64,000 nucleotides of DNA from Clostridiales bacterium (GTDB lineage: Bacteria > Bacillota > Clostridia > Lachnospirales > Lachnospiraceae): contig JAAYPT010000053.1 of assembly GCA_012519695.1 (NCBI GenBank), forward strand, positions 36,285 to 100,284, given 5' to 3'. Each line of letters starts with the position of its first letter. Within the stretch, counting starts at the first letter, position 1. A program made the translations under genes and the position numbers. Of this stretch, positions 1 through 8,426 are shown piece after piece. Below the pieces are notes generated by a model. The model searched no databases. It had not been told where the DNA came from and worked only from the letters and a program-made list of their open reading frames with translations.

Positions 1-1
1 A

Positions 2-334
2 CTGGCAGGTGGTGTCACAGAAGAAGCAGATGCAAGTCAGATGAATCAGGCGCAGAAGCTTTCTGATGGTGAGATGATTTATATTAGGCATCAGGGAGAA
101 GAAGAGCCGGAAGGTACTGTGATAGAGCAGCAGACAGATGATAGAATCAATCTCAATACTGCCACGGAAGAACAGTTGATGACATTACCGGGAATTGGTC
201 AGGCAAAGGCAAAAAGCATTGTTGCATGGCGGGAAGCAAACGGAGGTTTTACCCAAATTGAGGATCTCATGAAGATAGAGGGAATCAAAGAGGGGATTTA
301 TTCTAAAATAGAGAACAACATTAGGGTTAATTGA
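2..334 (+). CDS. comEA: ComEA, C-terminal part (DNA-binding competence protein, cut by window edge)
   Basis: The reading frame is open to the left edge, so only the C-terminal ~110 residues are present. The visible part has the end of a probable SLBB segment (AGGVTEEAD...) and then the classic ComEA helix-hairpin-helix region, with the motif INLNTATEEQLMTLPGIG and a second hairpin around FTQIEDLMKIEGI. ComEA is a membrane-anchored dsDNA-binding receptor for DNA uptake. The ComEC channel gene lies 3 kb downstream on the same strand, which supports the call. An internal ATG exists at 41, but coding continuity to the left argues that it is not the start. Confidence 0.88.
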   Translation: MAGGVTEEADASQMNQAQKLSDGEMIYIRHQGEEEPEGTVIEQQTDDRINLNTATEEQLMTLPGIGQAKAKSIVAWREANGGFTQIEDLMKIEGIKEGIYSKIENNIRVN

Positions 335-343
335 GGTGAAAAA

Positions 344-1033
344 ATGGCGAAAAAGGTTCTTGTAGTAGACGATGAAAAGTTAATAGTAAAAGGAATTCGT
401 TTCAGCTTGGAACAGGATGGAATGGAAGTAGATTGTGCCTATGATGGCGAAGAGGCATTGAAGATGGCAACAGAAAATCAATACGATATGATTTTGTTGG
501 ATATTATGCTTCCAAAACTGGATGGTTTTCAGGTGTGTCAGCAGATTCGTGAATTTTCTCAGGTTCCCATTGTTATGTTGACTGCAAAAGGGGATGACAT
601 GGATAAGATTCTGGGATTAGAGTATGGCGCAGATGATTACATAACAAAACCATTTAATATTCTGGAAGTAAAGGCAAGAATTAAGGCTATTATGCGAAGA
701 ACTGCACAGAGCCATCCGAAGGAAGAAAAACAAAAAGTAATTGAAAACGGAGACTTAAAGCTGGATTGCGAGAGCCGTCGCTTATTTATTTTAGGAAGAG
801 AGATTAATCTGACAGCAAAGGAATTTGATTTGTTAGAACTCTTGGTGTTAAACCCAAATAAAGTGTATAGTAGAGAGAATCTGCTTAACATGGTCTGGGG
901 ATATGAATATCCGGGAGATGTTCGTACCGTAGATGTACATGTAAGACGTTTGCGTGAAAAGATTGAAAAGAACCCAAGTGAACCAAGATATGTCCATACC
1001 AAATGGGGTGTGGGTTACTATTATCAAGGATAG
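344..1033 (+). CDS. OmpR/PhoB-family response regulator
   Basis: The 229-residue protein has a receiver domain (about 1-120) with acidic pair D9/D10, phosphoacceptor D53 in LLDIMLPKLDG, T80 and K102, followed by a winged-helix DNA-binding domain (about 130-228, ending YVHTKWGVGYYY). It starts 9 bases after comEA behind GAGGTG and is followed 18 bases later by its kinase. Overall it looks like the WalR/PhoB branch. The exact orthologue cannot be decided without a tree. A Pho-box-like direct repeat near 63829-63845 shows that PhoP/PhoB-type sites exist in this genome, but no link to this regulator is proven. Confidence 0.93.
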   Translation: MAKKVLVVDDEKLIVKGIRFSLEQDGMEVDCAYDGEEALKMATENQYDMILLDIMLPKLDGFQVCQQIREFSQVPIVMLTAKGDDMDKILGLEYGADDYITKPFNILEVKARIKAIMRRTAQSHPKEEKQKVIENGDLKLDCESRRLFILGREINLTAKEFDLLELLVLNPNKVYSRENLLNMVWGYEYPGDVRTVDVHVRRLREKIEKNPSEPRYVHTKWGVGYYYQG

Positions 1034-1051
1034 CAGATAAGGGGTAAAGAA

Positions 1052-2470
1052 ATGAAAAAAATGAAATTTTTACACAGCCTGAAGTTCAGGCTGTTTGTAA
1101 TTTTGGTGATTGTAGGAATATTACCAAATATTATATTAAGAATAGGAATTTTAAAAACATATGAGAATCGTGCGGTATCCAATCGTAGTATTGACATCCT
1201 AAGTCAGGCTAAAATGCTTGGAAATCAGATTGTTACATATAATTATATCCAAGATACCTCTTCTGAGGTGATTAATACACAATTAGAATTGCTTTCTAAT
1301 ATTTATGATGGAAGGGTTCTTATTATCAATAATGGATTTCAGGTTGTAAAAGATACTTACGGATTAGATACTGGTAAGACAATTATTTCCGAGGAAGTGG
1401 TAAAAAGTTCTAAGGGACAGGAAATTTCAAAGTATGATTCAAAATATCGTTATATTGAAATGACAATTCCGTTGAAAGATACAAGTACCAAGGAAGTACA
1501 GGGAATTATGTTGGTAAGTGTTTCCACAGATAGTATACTTTCTAATTATGATTATTTGAATAATAATGCACTTGTAATTGAAATTGCCAATGCCATTATT
1601 ATTTTGGCTGTAGCATTGTTCTGGGCAAATCATCTATTAAAGCCATTTGGCAGAATGACTCATTCACTAGAAGAGATTCAGACAGGATACGGGGAAGAAC
1701 AATTGATGATTTCCGATTATTCAGAAACAGAAGCAATCTCTGATGCATTTAACCAGATGTTGGGAAGAATGCGTGTCATCGATGAATCCAGACAGGAATT
1801 TGTATCAAATGTGTCCCATGAATTAAAAACACCGTTAACTTCTATGAAAGTATTGGCAGATTCCCTGTTAGGTCAGGAAGATGTGCCAGCAGAGCTTTAT
1901 AAGGAATTTATGGGTGATATTGCGGAAGAAATTGAGCGAGAGAATAAGATTATTAATGACCTGTTGTCACTGGTAAAAATGGACAAGTCGGCAGGAAGCT
2001 TGAATATTTCTGTGGTAAATGTAAATGAGCTTTTGGAAACAATTATGAAACGATTGCGTCCAATTGCAGAAAAGCAGAATGTTGAGTTGGTATTAGAAAG
2101 TTTCCGACCGGTTAGTGCGGAAATTGATGAGGTAAAGATTTCGTTAGCATTAACGAACTTGGTAGAGAATGCCATTAAGTATAATAAGCCGGAAGGATGG
2201 GTACATGTGTCCTTGAACGCAGATCATAAGTATTTCTTTGTTCGTGTGGAGGATTCAGGAATAGGAATCCCGGAAGAATCGTTAGAACATATTTATGAAC
2301 GATTTTATCGTGTAGATAAGTCTCATTCCAGGGAGATTGGTGGAACAGGGCTTGGACTTGCGATTACCAGAAATGCAGTGCTGATGCATCGAGGAGCAAT
2401 CAAGGCACATAGCAAGGAAGGGGAAGGAACAATATTTACCGTTCGTATTCCTCTGACATATATTGCATAG
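1052..2470 (+). CDS. Membrane sensor histidine kinase
   Basis: The 472-residue kinase has a first membrane helix near residues 13-31, an extracytoplasmic loop of roughly 140 residues, a second helix near 170-190, a HAMP-like linker, then a HisKA domain with the phosphorylated His near residue 256 (VSHELKTPLTS). The catalytic HATPase domain carries N-box NLVENAIKYNK, G1 DSGIGIPEE and G2 GGTGLGLAI. It is intact and complete. It pairs with the regulator 18 bases upstream and is followed after 9 bases by a GerMN lipoprotein, so the three are likely one transcription unit. The signal sensed is unknown. Confidence 0.93.
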   Translation: MKKMKFLHSLKFRLFVILVIVGILPNIILRIGILKTYENRAVSNRSIDILSQAKMLGNQIVTYNYIQDTSSEVINTQLELLSNIYDGRVLIINNGFQVVKDTYGLDTGKTIISEEVVKSSKGQEISKYDSKYRYIEMTIPLKDTSTKEVQGIMLVSVSTDSILSNYDYLNNNALVIEIANAIIILAVALFWANHLLKPFGRMTHSLEEIQTGYGEEQLMISDYSETEAISDAFNQMLGRMRVIDESRQEFVSNVSHELKTPLTSMKVLADSLLGQEDVPAELYKEFMGDIAEEIERENKIINDLLSLVKMDKSAGSLNISVVNVNELLETIMKRLRPIAEKQNVELVLESFRPVSAEIDEVKISLALTNLVENAIKYNKPEGWVHVSLNADHKYFFVRVEDSGIGIPEESLEHIYERFYRVDKSHSREIGGTGLGLAITRNAVLMHRGAIKAHSKEGEGTIFTVRIPLTYIA

Positions 2471-2479
2471 GAGGATAGC

Positions 2480-3454
2480 ATGAAAAAAAGAGTAACTGGA
2501 TGTATGCTGTTGATTTTTCTGTTGCTGCTTAGTACAGTAGTAGCCTGTGGAGAAAAGAAACAGAAAACATCAGATTATTATATTTACTATTTAGATAAAG
2601 ATAAAACAAAGATTGTGGCAGAAGGATTTGAGCCGGAGGCATCAGATACTAAGGGAATGATAAAGGAAATGTTAAAGGCTCTTTCTAAGAATACCAATAG
2701 TCCGGATTATCAGACGGCGATGCCGGAAGAAGTGAAGGTGAATGATTGGAAATTAGAAAATGCACAGTTACGTTTGTATTTTAACAATGCTTATGGAGAA
2801 ATGGATAATGTTACGGAAGTATTATGTAGAGCGGCAGTAGTACGAACATTGACTCAGATAAAAGGTGTGGATTGCATTTCTTTTTATGTAGGTGATTCTC
2901 CATTAATTGATGCAAATGGAGCTCCGGTAGGTTTGATGACAGCAGAGAGTTTTGTAGAGAATCCGGGAGAGCAGATTAATGCAATTTTAAGTTCGGAAAT
3001 TACACTTTATTTTGCAAATAAAGACGGAACAAAATTGGTGCCGGAGGTACAGGAAGTTCATTATAGTAGCAATATTTCTATGGAAAAACTGATTATGGAA
3101 CACTTGTTAAAAGGACCGGAAAGTAAGGAACTTCGTTCCGCCGTTCCTCAGGGAACAAAGCTGGTGAGTGTTTCTGTATTAGATGGCGTATGCTTTGTGA
3201 ACTTAGATGAGGGATTTTTGAACCAGAACTATGAAATATCAGAGCCAATCGTTATCTATTCCATTGTGGATTCCTTAGTGGAGTTGCCCAATATTAATAA
3301 AGTTCAGATTGCGGTAAATGGTGATAGTGATAAAGTGTATCGTGATAAATATGACTTAAGCGTTATGTATGATCGAAACCTGGATTATCTGGATGCAGGA
3401 GCAGAAACAGAGGCGGGGCAAAAAGAAGAAAATGCGGGGGTTACAGGTGACTAA
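2480..3454 (+). CDS. GerMN-domain lipoprotein
   Basis: The 324-residue protein begins with a lipoprotein signal peptide: basic MKKR, a leucine-rich core, and lipobox VVAC with C23 as the lipidated residue. Two GerMN-type domains follow (about 40-160 and 185-300). GerMN domains occur in the sporulation/germination protein GerM and in LpqB-like lipoproteins. Its place directly after a two-component kinase (9-base gap, AGGAGG) recalls lipoproteins that act with sensor kinases, but that role is inference. The C-terminus overlaps the beginning of comEC by about 20 bases. Confidence 0.85.
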   Translation: MKKRVTGCMLLIFLLLLSTVVACGEKKQKTSDYYIYYLDKDKTKIVAEGFEPEASDTKGMIKEMLKALSKNTNSPDYQTAMPEEVKVNDWKLENAQLRLYFNNAYGEMDNVTEVLCRAAVVRTLTQIKGVDCISFYVGDSPLIDANGAPVGLMTAESFVENPGEQINAILSSEITLYFANKDGTKLVPEVQEVHYSSNISMEKLIMEHLLKGPESKELRSAVPQGTKLVSVSVLDGVCFVNLDEGFLNQNYEISEPIVIYSIVDSLVELPNINKVQIAVNGDSDKVYRDKYDLSVMYDRNLDYLDAGAETEAGQKEENAGVTGD

Positions 3455-5762
3455 TAGAACGGTTTTATGCCTGGTAGCTTCCTTTGCTGCCGGGCTTTTG
3501 TATGGAAAGGAAGAAAAGGTCGGTATTTTCCTGTGCTTGTTTGTTTTTTGCTTGTTTCGGATTTTTTATTTGAAACAGCAACGGGGAAGAAAAACAATTC
3601 CCATTACCATATTACATATGATACTGTGTATGGTACTTTTTGTGGGTGGTATAGTTCATTACATGGATTATCAGACGAAGTTTCAAGAAGTACAGCAGTA
3701 TGCTAAAAGTCAGAGAACCATTCAGGTTCAGGGAAGAATTTACCAGAAAGAACAAAAGCAGGAGCAATTCATTTATTATCTAGAGGATGCATGGATTTTA
3801 AAAGAAGAAGGATATGAATCTTTCAATAAAATTCAGGTATACACTTCAAAAGATTCATATAATATCGGAAACTACGTTCAAGTGGTTGGCGAATATGAAG
3901 CATTTCAACTTCCTCGAAACGAGGGAAATTTCAATGAACAACAATATTATTATAGTAAAAAAATCGGATTGCGCATGACAGCATATGAAGAAAGACTAAT
4001 AGATGCCAGTGTGCATAAGTATAAGATATGGTTGCTGGAAAAAAGACAGGAGATGGAGCAGGTCTTTTTAAAAGCTATGCCTCAACAGACAGCAGGAATT
4101 ATGGCAAATATGACGTTAGGCAGCAAAAATCTCGCAGATAAGGAAATAAAAGCACTGTATCAAAAAGCAGGAATTTCACATGTGTTGGCAGTTTCAGGAC
4201 TACATGTATCCATTTTCGGAATGGGATTGTATCGACTGCTGCGACGTTTGTATTGTCCAATTCCCCTGGCTTCTTTGCTGGCATCCGGAATTGTATATAG
4301 TTTTGGAGTTTTGACAGGGCTGGAGTTATCTACCTGTCGGGCAATTGTTATGTTTTTTCTCATGATGTTTGCAGGAACAATTCGTTATACATATGACACC
4401 ATAACAGCATTGAGTGTAAGTGCCCTGTTACAATTGTGGGACAATCCCTTTGTCTTGTGGTATGCAGGATTTTTACTTTCCTATTCGGCGGTTTTAGGAG
4501 CTGTGGTTATTACCGGAATAGTCCGAAATCTTCAAAGGAAGAGGAGAGGAGCGTTTATAGGAACGATGCAAAGCAGTCTGTGTATTCAGATGGCAACATT
4601 GCCGGTTTTATTGTATTTCTATTATGAAGTGTCTCTTTACAGTATTGTGGTAAATGCAATTATACTTCCAATTATGGGGGTATTACTTTTTCTGGGAGCA
4701 GTTGGTGGTATCGTTGGACTGTTTCATATGGGACTGGCAGCAGTGATATTGAAAATTCCTGCGGGAATTTTATGGATGAGTCAGGAAATCTGCCAATTCT
4801 TTACGAAGTTACCAAGGAGTAATTTAATCACAGGACAACCTTCTATGGAAAAAATCCTAGTGTATTATGTTGTTTTGATACTGTTCATGTATATTGTATA
4901 CAAGACAGAGAAGAAACGATATTTTTTGTGTGGAATAGCCTGTATGTGTATATTGTGCATGGCAAATGGGAAAAGAGGCGCAGAAGTAGACTTTTTAGAT
5001 GTAGGTCAGGGAGATGGTATCTATATACAATCAGAGCAGGGAAATGCTGCATTTATCGATGGAGGAAGTACCGATGTAGGAAAAGTAGGCACTTATCGAA
5101 TTTTACCGTTTTTAAAATGTTATGGAAGAAAAGAAATTTCCCTGTGGTTTGTTTCACATATGGATGCAGACCATGTGAGTGGATTAAAAGAGATACTAGA
5201 GGAAGGATATCCGGTAAAAAATATTGTATTTGCCAAAGGAGTTGTAAGGGATGAAGCCTGGGAGGGCTTGGTGGATTTAGCAGAAAAAAATGGCAGTCAG
5301 ATACATTATCTCAAGGCAGGAGAGTCTATTACATTAGATGACCTACAGTTCACGCTTGCTTATCCGTGGAAAGAGGGAACAGACCGCAATGCAAATTCCA
5401 TGGTGTTGTTAGCGAAGATAGATGGAATGAAAGGTATTTTTTCGGGAGATATAGGAAAGGAGCAGGAACAGGAGCTATTAGCGGATAAGAAGATGCAGCA
5501 GTATCTTAACGAACCAATTACCTTTTATAAAGCGGCACATCATGGTTCAAATGGTTCCAACAGTCTGGAATTTTTAGAAGCAATAGCTCCAAGACTTACG
5601 GTGGTATCTTGCGGGAAAAATAATTCTTACGGTCATCCCGGGAAAGAGGCAGTAGCCCATATGGAACAGGCAAAAACAAAAATTTATTACACCATGGAAA
5701 ATGGACAGATAAAGTTGAAAAAGGGTGATAATGGTATTAACATATGGAAATTTCAAAATTGA
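3432..5762 (+). CDS. comEC: ComEC/Rec2 DNA-uptake channel with C-terminal MBL domain
   Basis: About 776 residues. Order: two N-terminal helices, an OB-like domain, the Competence transmembrane domain (around AVSGLHVSIFGMG, many helices), then a metallo-beta-lactamase domain with DVGQGDG, HMDADHVSG, SGD and KAAHHGS. ComEC translocates single-stranded DNA across the membrane. I chose ATG 3432; GTG 3447, preceded by GGGGG, is an alternative. Upstream in-frame codons back to 3369 lie inside the GerMN gene and look non-coding. The stop at 5760-5762 overlaps the -35 box of the holA promoter. Confidence 0.92.
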   Translation: MRGLQVTNRTVLCLVASFAAGLLYGKEEKVGIFLCLFVFCLFRIFYLKQQRGRKTIPITILHMILCMVLFVGGIVHYMDYQTKFQEVQQYAKSQRTIQVQGRIYQKEQKQEQFIYYLEDAWILKEEGYESFNKIQVYTSKDSYNIGNYVQVVGEYEAFQLPRNEGNFNEQQYYYSKKIGLRMTAYEERLIDASVHKYKIWLLEKRQEMEQVFLKAMPQQTAGIMANMTLGSKNLADKEIKALYQKAGISHVLAVSGLHVSIFGMGLYRLLRRLYCPIPLASLLASGIVYSFGVLTGLELSTCRAIVMFFLMMFAGTIRYTYDTITALSVSALLQLWDNPFVLWYAGFLLSYSAVLGAVVITGIVRNLQRKRRGAFIGTMQSSLCIQMATLPVLLYFYYEVSLYSIVVNAIILPIMGVLLFLGAVGGIVGLFHMGLAAVILKIPAGILWMSQEICQFFTKLPRSNLITGQPSMEKILVYYVVLILFMYIVYKTEKKRYFLCGIACMCILCMANGKRGAEVDFLDVGQGDGIYIQSEQGNAAFIDGGSTDVGKVGTYRILPFLKCYGRKEISLWFVSHMDADHVSGLKEILEEGYPVKNIVFAKGVVRDEAWEGLVDLAEKNGSQIHYLKAGESITLDDLQFTLAYPWKEGTDRNANSMVLLAKIDGMKGIFSGDIGKEQEQELLADKKMQQYLNEPITFYKAAHHGSNGSNSLEFLEAIAPRLTVVSCGKNNSYGHPGKEAVAHMEQAKTKIYYTMENGQIKLKKGDNGINIWKFQN

Positions 5763-5788
5763 CAGCACAGGTAAAATAATATTATACT
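5759..5788 (+). promoter_or_regulatory. Sigma-A promoter for holA
   Basis: TTGACA (5759-5764), an 18-base spacer, then TATACT (5783-5788). It overlaps the comEC stop codon and lies about 30 bases before the holA start. Confidence 0.7.
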
Positions 5789-5819
5789 AGTAGCTGGTAC
5801 AACCTTTGGAGGAATGATT

Positions 5820-6800
5820 GTGAAGAGCATAGACGAAGATATTAAGAATGGAACATTTCAGAAAGTATACCTGCTATATGGGGAAGAGACTTATCTGAAA
5901 AAGCAATATAAAAATAAATTGAAACAGGCTTTATCAAAGCCGGACGATACCATGAATGCCGCATTTTTTGAAGGAAAAGACATTAATCCGGGAGAAATCA
6001 TTGACTTAGCCGAAACAATGCCTTTTTTTGCAGACCGCAGATTGATTATGCTAGAAGACAGCGGTGTATTTAAAAGTGCCAATGATGAATTGGCAGCCTA
6101 TATGAAAGAAATCGCAGAAACCACCTGCTTTGTATTTGTAGAAGAAGAAGTGGATAAGCGTAACAAGATGTTTAAGGCAGTGAAAGAGGCAGGGAGAATC
6201 GTAGAATTTCCAAGGCAGACCGAGGCAATATTGACACAGTGGATTTTGGCAAGATTGAAGCGAGAAAACAAAAAGATTACCCAGTCCGTATTGCAGTTAT
6301 TTTTAACAAAGACCGGAAACGATATGGAAAATATAGATAGGGAATTAGAAAAACTGTTTTGCTATACCTTAGAAAAAGAAGTAATTACAGCGGAAGATGT
6401 GGAGGCAGTTTGTGTAACCCAGACCACAGGCAAGATATTTGATATGGTAAATGCCATAGCAGAGAAAAAGCAAAAACAGGCATTGGACTTATATTACGAC
6501 TTATTAGCATTAAAAGAGCCACCCATGCGAATCTTATTCTTGATTGCCAGACAGTTTCAGATATTGCTTCAGGTAAAGGAGCTAAGTGGACATGGATATG
6601 ACAATAAGTTTATTGCATCCAAGGCAGGTATACCGGAGTTCACAGTACGAAGAAATCAGGCACAGGCGCGAAGTTTTTCCAAGGAACAGTTGCGAGAAGC
6701 GGTAGGAGATTGTGTCCAATCCGAAGAAGATGTAAAGACAGGAAATATGAATGACCGTATGGCAGTAGAATTACTGATTGTAAAATACAGTGCAAAGTAG
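5820..6800 (+). CDS. holA: DNA polymerase III delta subunit
   Basis: About 326 residues. Family features: N-terminal YLLYGEETYLKK, central DMENIDRELEKL, and the C-terminal clamp-loader region ending MAVELLIVKYS. It opens the beta sliding clamp within the replicative clamp loader. Start: GGAGG at 5808-5812 lies only one base from ATG 5814 but seven from GTG 5820, so GTG 5820 (protein MKSIDEDI...) is preferred. It sits between comEC and rpsT, as in B. subtilis (yqeN). Confidence 0.92.
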   Translation: MKSIDEDIKNGTFQKVYLLYGEETYLKKQYKNKLKQALSKPDDTMNAAFFEGKDINPGEIIDLAETMPFFADRRLIMLEDSGVFKSANDELAAYMKEIAETTCFVFVEEEVDKRNKMFKAVKEAGRIVEFPRQTEAILTQWILARLKRENKKITQSVLQLFLTKTGNDMENIDRELEKLFCYTLEKEVITAEDVEAVCVTQTTGKIFDMVNAIAEKKQKQALDLYYDLLALKEPPMRILFLIARQFQILLQVKELSGHGYDNKFIASKAGIPEFTVRRNQAQARSFSKEQLREAVGDCVQSEEDVKTGNMNDRMAVELLIVKYSAK

Positions 6801-6829
6801 GAAAGTGCGTCTCCCTGGCAAGTGCTTTT

Positions 6830-6890
6830 TATATCATGGGAAAATCATATACTTTGGTATTTTGATGTAACACGGTATTTCCTATTGCAT
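6830..6890. repeat. Short palindromic intergenic repeat, copy A
   Basis: A 61-base stretch bounded by TATATCATGGGAAAAT on the left and ATTTCCTATTGCAT (6877-6890) on the right, which are imperfect inverted repeats. It abuts the holA/rpsT bidirectional terminator. A second copy lies at 46910-46982 in the same relation to a terminator. Confidence 0.55.
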
Positions 6891-6931
6891 AAAAAAAGAA
6901 CGTTGACATGACGGTATCAACGTTCTTTTTT
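6891..6931. terminator. Bidirectional terminator between holA and rpsT
   Basis: Inverted repeat AAGAACGTTGA ... TCAACGTTCTT, with a run of A on the left and T on the right, so it can serve both convergent genes. Confidence 0.88.
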
Positions 6932-6950
6932 ACTTTATTTACACTAATAA

Positions 6951-7214
6951 CTAAGCGATTCCATTAACTGCTTTGGTTAAACGGGAAACCTTTCTAGCTG
7001 CATTGTTCTTGTGGTAAACACCCTTAGAAGCAGCCTTGCTGATCTCAGAAGTAGCAGCTAATAATGCTACCTGTGCAGCGTTCTTATCTTTTGCTGCAAC
7101 AGCAGCTTCTACCTTTTTAATAGAAGTCTTAACAGCAGATCTGATAGACTTATTACGAGCTGCTCTAGTCTCAGTTACTAAGATTCTCTTTTTTGCTGAT
7201 TTAATGTTAGCCAA
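6951..7214 (-). CDS. rpsT: 30S ribosomal protein S20
   Basis: 87 residues starting (M)ANIKSAKKRILVTETR, the S20 signature, rich in Lys/Ala and all alpha-helical. It binds 16S rRNA early in 30S assembly. The start is TTG at 7214: on the minus strand GGAGGTG stands six bases upstream. An upstream in-frame TTG at 7229 overlaps that ribosome-binding site and is rejected. The UUG start agrees with the weak-start autocontrol known for rpsT in E. coli. It is transcribed divergently from gpr and convergently to holA. Confidence 0.96.
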   Translation of the reverse strand: MANIKSAKKRILVTETRAARNKSIRSAVKTSIKKVEAAVAAKDKNAAQVALLAATSEISKAASKGVYHKNNAARKVSRLTKAVNGIA

Positions 7215-7306
7215 TCCGTACACCTCCAATATTAAAAATTGATTTTGTTAATTATATTGTTTCATTAAAGCCGGACACGGACGTTCTAATGTAAACATAC
7301 TCATAT

Positions 7307-7335
7307 AGTTTAGCCCGAAAATTTACATCTGTCAA
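7307..7335 (-). promoter_or_regulatory. Sigma-A promoter for rpsT
   Basis: On the minus strand TTGACA (7335-7330), a 17-base spacer, TAAACT (7312-7307). This leaves a leader of about 85 bases before the TTG start. The 7215-7418 gap otherwise holds only the divergent upstream region of gpr. Confidence 0.7.
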
Positions 7336-7418
7336 TACATATTTTGGGATTTTTTTGCAAAAAATAATTACAATTCACAGGGATATAGATAGAATAAAGA
7401 GCCGATGGAGGAAAAAAT

Positions 7419-8369
7419 ATGGAACAGCTTCAGGTAAGAACGGACTTGGCATTAGAGACACGAGAAAAATTTGAAGAGGATAATGTAGAAATTAAAGGAG
7501 TAAAAGTAGACGAAAAATATTTAGAAGAGACAGAAATCAAAGTTACTACCATGGTAATTGAAACAGAAAACGGTGCAAAGGCAATGGGACGACCAAAGGG
7601 AAACTATATTACCGTAGAGGCATCAGATATGGATGGGCAGGACGAGGAATATCATCAAAGAATTTCTATGGAACTGGCAAGAATCATTAAAAACCTATTG
7701 CCAAAGACAGAAGAAAAATTATCCGTGTTAATTGTAGGACTTGGAAATCGAGAAGTAACACCGGATGCATTAGGGCCACGGGTAGTAGATCAAATGATGA
7801 TTACACGCCATGTATTAAAGGAATTTGGAAAATATGCATTTGGAGAAGAAGAAGTAACTTCCGTAAGTGGAATTGTTCCGGGAGTAATGGCACAGACAGG
7901 TATGGAGAGTCAGGAAATCATCCGCGGAATTATTGAAGAAACAGCACCGGATGTTTTAATAGCGATTGATGCATTGGCAGCACGGAGCACCAAACGCTTG
8001 AGCCGTACCATACAGATTACCGATACCGGAATCAATCCTGGGTCAGGTGTGGGGAATCATCGTCATGGACTATCAAAGGAAACAGTAGGAATTCCGGTCA
8101 TTGCAATAGGTGTACCAACGGTAGTAGACGCGGCAACCATTGTAAGTGATACTATGCAAAATCTGATACAGGCAATGGAAGAAAGCGCACATTTACAGTC
8201 TTTAAGTACCGGGTTAAATGCATTGAATGCTATGGAAAAATATGAGTTGATAAGGGAATTATTATCCCCACAGTTGAATACAATGTTTGTAACACCAAAG
8301 GATATTGATGAGTCAGTCAGAAAATTAAGTGATACCATTTCAGAGGGGCTTAATATTGCATTAGCATAA
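7419..8369 (+). CDS. gpr: GPR spore germination endopeptidase
   Basis: 316 residues. The N-terminus RTDLALETRE resembles the autoprocessing propeptide of GPR. The core has VLIVGLGNREVTPDALGPRVV and the ALAARSTKRLSRTIQITDTGINPGSG region typical of the A25 peptidase family. GPR degrades small acid-soluble spore proteins during germination and is made in the forespore as a zymogen. ATG 7419 follows ATGGAGGAAAAAAT. It lies directly before spoIIP, the conserved Firmicutes order, and shows the organism encodes sporulation functions. Confidence 0.95.
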   Translation: MEQLQVRTDLALETREKFEEDNVEIKGVKVDEKYLEETEIKVTTMVIETENGAKAMGRPKGNYITVEASDMDGQDEEYHQRISMELARIIKNLLPKTEEKLSVLIVGLGNREVTPDALGPRVVDQMMITRHVLKEFGKYAFGEEEVTSVSGIVPGVMAQTGMESQEIIRGIIEETAPDVLIAIDALAARSTKRLSRTIQITDTGINPGSGVGNHRHGLSKETVGIPVIAIGVPTVVDAATIVSDTMQNLIQAMEESAHLQSLSTGLNALNAMEKYELIRELLSPQLNTMFVTPKDIDESVRKLSDTISEGLNIALA

Positions 8370-8426
8370 AAGAAATGGTACAGGCATATACTTAACTATT
8401 GACGACGAAAATGAAAATTATAAGAA

